Source: DATLFQ01 sp035540915
Lineage (GTDB): Bacteria; Actinomycetota; Acidimicrobiia; Acidimicrobiales; GCA-2861595
NCBI GenBank assembly: GCA_035540915.1
Contig: DATLFQ010000067.1
Location: 1 to 15,570 of the forward strand
Length of the DNA stretch: 15,570 nucleotides
Reading direction: 5' to 3'
Made by a program: the position numbers and the translations under genes. A model generated the notes under the pieces. That model was not told where the DNA came from, ran no database searches, and saw only the letters and a list, made by a program, of their open reading frames with translations. Each line of letters starts with the position of its first letter. Position 1 is the stretch's first letter. This document shows, piece by piece, positions 12,992 through 15,570 of the stretch.

Positions 12992-14200
12992 TCAGCGTGG
13001 GCGGGCCCGCTCGCCGAGGCGGACGCGCACCGACCGGGGTCCCTCGGGGCCGACGATCGACAGGCTGACCGTCCCCCCCGGGCGATGGGCCCGCAGGAGC
13101 GCCTTCAGCCCGCTCAGCGAGCGCACGGGCAGCCCGTCCACCGAGGTGACCACGTCGCCCGCCTCCAGGCCGCTGCGGCTGGCCGGGCTCTCGGCGGTGA
13201 CGGTCTTGACGCGCGCACCGCCCGAGAGGCCGAGCGCGCTGGCGCTCGGCCCGTCCAGGTCCTCGCCCTCGATGCCGAGCCAGGCCCGGGCCACCCGGCC
13301 GGTCTCGATCAGTTGCACGGCGACGTCGCGGGCGGCGTCGATCGGCGTGGCGTAGCCGACGCGACCGTCGCGCGGCGTGCTGCCGGCCAGGTCGGTGGTG
13401 ATGCCGATGACGGCGCCGGCCGCGTCGACCAGCGGCCCGCCCGAGGCGGCGGTCGTCACGGGCAGGTCGGTCTGGATCATGTCCGGCAACGCGGGCCGCC
13501 CGGCCGCCTCGACCATCAGGCCGAGCGCCCGAACCACGCCGACGGCCATGGTCGGGCGCCCGCCCTCGGCCGGGGCGCCGAGCGCCAGGGCCATCTGGCC
13601 CACCCGCAGGGTGGCCGCCGACCCGATCACGGCCGAGGCGACGTCGGGTGACGGCGGGCGAACCTTGACGACGGCGACGTCGGTCTCGGCGTCGCCCCCC
13701 ACGACGGACGCGCCGAGCTGCGACCCGTCGGCCATGACCACCACCACGGTGCGGGCCCCGTCCACGACGTGGTGGTTGGTGAGCACGTGGCCGTCGCTGC
13801 GGAAGACCACCCCCGTCCCCTCGCCGGGGCCGCGGGCGCCGTCCGCCCGTACCTTGACCACCACCGGGCGCAGGTGGTCGGCGATGCCGACGAGCGCCTC
13901 GGGCGGTGCCGTCATCGGCCCGACCGAACCGGGCGCCACCACCAGCTCCACCGCCGGGACCGGGACCTGGCGGGCCGGCCGCCCGATGCCGCTCAGCGCG
14001 GCCAGGCCGGCGCCGACCAGTAGGCCACCCAGCGCCCACAGGGCCACGCCGGGAAACCAGGCGCGGCGGCGCGGTGGTTCGTCCTCGACCCGTGACGGGC
14101 CGTGGCCGCCGACCTCGGAGGGATGGCGCCAGATGCGGTCGTCGGGCGGCAGCAGCGGGGGAACGGGCTCGTCGTCCCCGGGCCCCTCGTCACGCGCCAC
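12992..14200 (-). CDS. Second HtrA-type (S1C) membrane serine protease with PDZ domain
   Basis: The 402-residue protein has a charged cytoplasmic N-terminus with the motif DDRIWRHPSE (20-29), which I associate with actinobacterial S1C proteases. One membrane helix follows (about 49-70). The trypsin-like domain has H144 (TNHHVV), D174 (ETDVAVV) and S253 (TTAASGGPL). A C-terminal PDZ domain spans about 305-395 (ARAWLGIEGEDL, VKTVTAESPASRSGLEAGDVVTSVDG). The triad is intact, but GNSGG is replaced by AASGG. An in-frame ATG further upstream is possible; the GTG at 14200 is preferred because a TATCCT -10 box lies exactly 6 nt before it and conserved sequence begins just after. It should cleave or bind proteins outside the membrane. 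It is divergent from moaE and probably not controlled by the ECF promoter motif. Confidence 0.88.
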   Translation of the reverse strand: MARDEGPGDDEPVPPLLPPDDRIWRHPSEVGGHGPSRVEDEPPRRRAWFPGVALWALGGLLVGAGLAALSGIGRPARQVPVPAVELVVAPGSVGPMTAPPEALVGIADHLRPVVVKVRADGARGPGEGTGVVFRSDGHVLTNHHVVDGARTVVVVMADGSQLGASVVGGDAETDVAVVKVRPPSPDVASAVIGSAATLRVGQMALALGAPAEGGRPTMAVGVVRALGLMVEAAGRPALPDMIQTDLPVTTAASGGPLVDAAGAVIGITTDLAGSTPRDGRVGYATPIDAARDVAVQLIETGRVARAWLGIEGEDLDGPSASALGLSGGARVKTVTAESPASRSGLEAGDVVTSVDGLPVRSLSGLKALLRAHRPGGTVSLSIVGPEGPRSVRVRLGERARPR

Positions 14201-14206
14201 CGGCGA

Positions 14207-14212
14207 AGGATA
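14207..14212 (-). promoter_or_regulatory. -10 box (TATCCT, minus strand) for the second HtrA-type gene
   Basis: TATCCT on the minus strand is 6 nt before the GTG at 14200. This decides the start codon over an upstream in-frame ATG near 14252, which would lie upstream of the promoter. Confidence 0.55.
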
Positions 14213-14245
14213 TCGACGGCTCCCGCTCCGCCGAGGTCGGGGCCG

Positions 14246-14251
14246 TAGCAT
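14246..14251 (+). promoter_or_regulatory. -10 box (TAGCAT) for leaderless moaE
   Basis: TAGCAT is 6 nt before the GTG at 14258. With the divergent -10 box at 14207-14212 it forms a compact 57-bp two-way promoter region. Confidence 0.52.
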
Positions 14252-14257
14252 GGTGGC

Positions 14258-14731
14258 GTGGTACTTCCCCGGCCGCGCGAGGACGCCTGCGACTGGACCG
14301 GCATCGGTCCCGAGCCCCTGCCCCTGGCTGACGCCGTGGCGTGGGCGGAGGGCCCGGCCTGGGGGGCGCTGGTGGTGTTCGCCGGTACCGTCCGCGACCA
14401 CGCCGAGGGCCGGCCGGGGGTGACCGGTCTCGAGTACGAGGCGTACGAGGAGCCGGCGGGGCGGCGCCTGGCGGCCATCGCCGGCGAGGCGCGGGCGCGG
14501 TGGCCGCAGCTGGGGCGGTTGGCCCTCCTGCACCGGGTGGGCGAGCTGGCCGTGGGCGAGACGTCGGTGCTCGTGGTGGTCAGCGCCGCCCACCGGGCCG
14601 AGGCGTTCGACGCGGCTCGCTGGTGCATCGACACGCTGAAGGCGACGCTGCCCATCTGGAAGCGTGAGCGCTGGTCGGGCGGCGACGACTGGGGCACCGG
14701 TGCGGTGCCCGTCGGGCAGGTGCGGCCGTGA
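14258..14731 (+). CDS. moaE: Molybdopterin synthase catalytic subunit MoaE
   Basis: The 157-residue protein matches MoaE, the large subunit of molybdopterin synthase, which uses sulfur from thiocarboxylated MoaD to convert cyclic pyranopterin monophosphate into molybdopterin in the cytoplasm. Diagnostic blocks are GALVVFAGTVRDHAEGR (36-52), VTGLEYEAYEE (55-65), LLHRVGELAVGETSVLVVVSAAHRAEAF (90-117) and the lysine-bearing DTLKATLPIWKRE (125-137; K128 and K135 as catalytic candidates). The GTG at 14258 follows a TAGCAT -10 box by 6 nt. Its TGA overlaps the GTG of the next small gene. No other molybdenum cofactor gene is in the window, so it is isolated from moaD and moaC here. Confidence 0.93.
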   Translation: MVLPRPREDACDWTGIGPEPLPLADAVAWAEGPAWGALVVFAGTVRDHAEGRPGVTGLEYEAYEEPAGRRLAAIAGEARARWPQLGRLALLHRVGELAVGETSVLVVVSAAHRAEAFDAARWCIDTLKATLPIWKRERWSGGDDWGTGAVPVGQVRP

Positions 14732-14895
14732 GTTCGCTGGCCTACGTCCTGGTGGCGGTGGGGTTCAGCGTCGCCTGCTCGCTGGTGGTGTGGTTCCGGC
14801 GCAACCGGCCGCGGTCGATGGAGTTCGGCATCGACGAGTTCCAGCGCGAGCTGCGGGCGCTGGCCCCGGAGCGGCGCGACCAGTCCGCCCCATAG
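14728..14895 (+). CDS. 55-residue single-span membrane protein, unknown function
   Basis: A short frame starts at a GTG that overlaps the moaE stop (GTGA, 14728-14731) and ends at a TAG 4 nt before the MreB start. It encodes one N-terminal membrane helix (about 4-23, LAYVLVAVGFSVACSLVVWF), a basic stop-transfer stretch RRNRPR, and a cytoplasmic amphipathic tail FGIDEFQRELRALAPERRD. I do not recognise it. The overlap at one end, the 4-nt gap at the other and the clean topology argue for a real gene translated by coupling. Its position suggests co-expression with mreB, so a role at the membrane near the MreB filament is possible but unproven. Confidence 0.6.
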   Translation: MSSLAYVLVAVGFSVACSLVVWFRRNRPRSMEFGIDEFQRELRALAPERRDQSAP

Positions 14896-14899
14896 TTCG

Positions 14900-15570
14900 T
14901 TGCCGCGCGATCTCGCCATCGACCTCGGCACCGCCAACACCCTCGTCTACGCCCGGGCACGCGGCATCGTGCTCAACGAGCCGACCGTGATCGCCCTCAA
15001 CGAGAAGACCCAGGCGGTGCTGGCCATGGGCCACGACGCCTGGCAGATGATCGGGCGCACGCCCGGCTACATCGTCGCCGTGCGCCCGCTTCGCAAGGGC
15101 GCCATCACGGACTTCGACATCACCCAGCGCATGATCCGCCTGCTGCTCAAGCGGGCCGGCGTGACCCGCCTCAACCGGCCCCGGGTCCTCATCTGCGTCC
15201 CGTCGGCCATCACCGAGGTCGAGCGACGAGCGGTCGAGGAGGCGGCCCGGCGGGCCGGCGCCGCCGACCCCTACCTCATCCACCAGCCCATGGCGGCCGC
15301 CATCGGCGCCGGCCTGCCCATCCACGAGCCCCTCGGCAACATGGTGGTCGACGTGGGGGGCGGGACCACCGAGACGGCGGTCATCTCGCTGGGCGGCATC
15401 GTGGCGCTCCGGGCCATCCGGGTCGGCAGCTTCGACTTCGACTCGGCGATCCAGACCTACGTCCGGCGGGACTACGGCATCGCCATCGGCGACCGCACCG
15501 CCGAGGAGATCAAGCTGGCCATCGGCAGCGCCTACCCGGTCGACGACTCGGTGAAGGCCGAGGTCCGCGG
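14900..15570 (+). CDS. mreB: MreB-like actin homologue, divergent, truncated at right edge
   Basis: The first 223 codons of an MreB/Mbl-family protein are visible. The nucleotide-binding phosphate-1 loop DLAIDLGTANTLVY lies at residues 4-17, RGIVLNEPTVIALN follows, then IGRTPGYIVAVRPLRKGAITDFDITQRMIR (51-80) and phosphate-2 VVDVGGGTTETAVISLGG (149-166). The protein polymerises on the inner membrane and guides wall synthesis in rod-shaped cells. The segment normally reading EEPMAAAIGAG is HQPMAAAIGAG (128-138), so the acidic residue linked to ATP hydrolysis is Gln. GGDRFDEAI is replaced by GSFDFDSAI. Both suggest a specialised paralogue. The only start that preserves the first strand is TTG at 14900, 4 nt after the upstream stop and without a clear ribosome-binding site; translation probably depends on coupling. 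The C-terminus is outside the window. Confidence 0.88.
   Translation, partial: MPRDLAIDLGTANTLVYARARGIVLNEPTVIALNEKTQAVLAMGHDAWQMIGRTPGYIVAVRPLRKGAITDFDITQRMIRLLLKRAGVTRLNRPRVLICVPSAITEVERRAVEEAARRAGAADPYLIHQPMAAAIGAGLPIHEPLGNMVVDVGGGTTETAVISLGGIVALRAIRVGSFDFDSAIQTYVRRDYGIAIGDRTAEEIKLAIGSAYPVDDSVKAEVR

Noticed and set aside
11850..13355. A 501-codon plus-strand open frame opposite the zincin-like gene
   Set aside because: The translation is repetitive and His/Gln/Gly-rich, while the minus strand gives well-formed protein families.

Overview
The window is about 15.6 kb of very GC-rich, gene-dense chromosome from an actinobacterium. Two WhiB-like Fe-S regulators, a DUF222/HNH endonuclease, a mycobacterial-style sigE-rseA-htrA-tat neighbourhood, an MreB and a serine protease with an N-terminal DRIWRHPSE motif suggest the class Acidimicrobiia. 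The class is my inference. I see no tRNA, rRNA, CRISPR array or insertion sequence, and no gene-free stretch longer than about 170 bases, so this reads as core chromosome rather than a mobile region.

Layout. 1-538: tail of a DUF222/HNH gene. 588-1693: an NYN-domain protein and a convergent macrodomain protein. 1782-2081: a WhiB-like regulator, followed by a strong dyad (2093-2126) shared with the convergent glutamate formimidoyltransferase gene (2936-2124). 2976-3761: a divergent luciferase-like oxidoreductase, then tatA. 4028-7874: an envelope-stress block with an ECF sigma factor, a zinc-binding anti-sigma factor, an RseB-like protein, a small WhiB-like gene on the opposite strand, and the HtrA protease. 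7896-9250: a small unknown protein and a convergent MscS channel. 9344-10529: a sensor-kinase-like gene with a degenerate catalytic core, broken by a 36-bp perfect inverted repeat. 10539-11768: an MFS transporter. 14200-11772 (minus strand): a second HtrA-type protease, then a zincin-like protein. 14258 to the right edge: moaE, a 55-residue membrane protein, and a divergent MreB with a TTG start that runs off the window.

How it works together. The centre looks like a closed sigma-E circuit. The same promoter motif, GGAAC-N17-CGTT, occurs three times: directly before the sigma gene, where it predicts a leaderless mRNA, and twice back-to-back between the WhiB-like gene and htrA. In the divergent pair the two -35 elements are the two halves of one 12-bp palindrome, GTTCCCGGGAAC (6399-6410). 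The inferred circuit is that RseA holds the sigma factor at the membrane, RseB modulates RseA, HtrA is the candidate protease, and the released sigma factor drives its own operon, htrA and the WhiB-like gene.

Two other patterns run through the window. Many genes lack a ribosome-binding site and instead have a TANNNT -10 box just upstream of the start: exactly 6 nt before all five GTG starts and exactly 8 nt before all three ATG starts of this type. Three of the five convergent gene pairs end on a shared CTAG, so the two TAG stops overlap.
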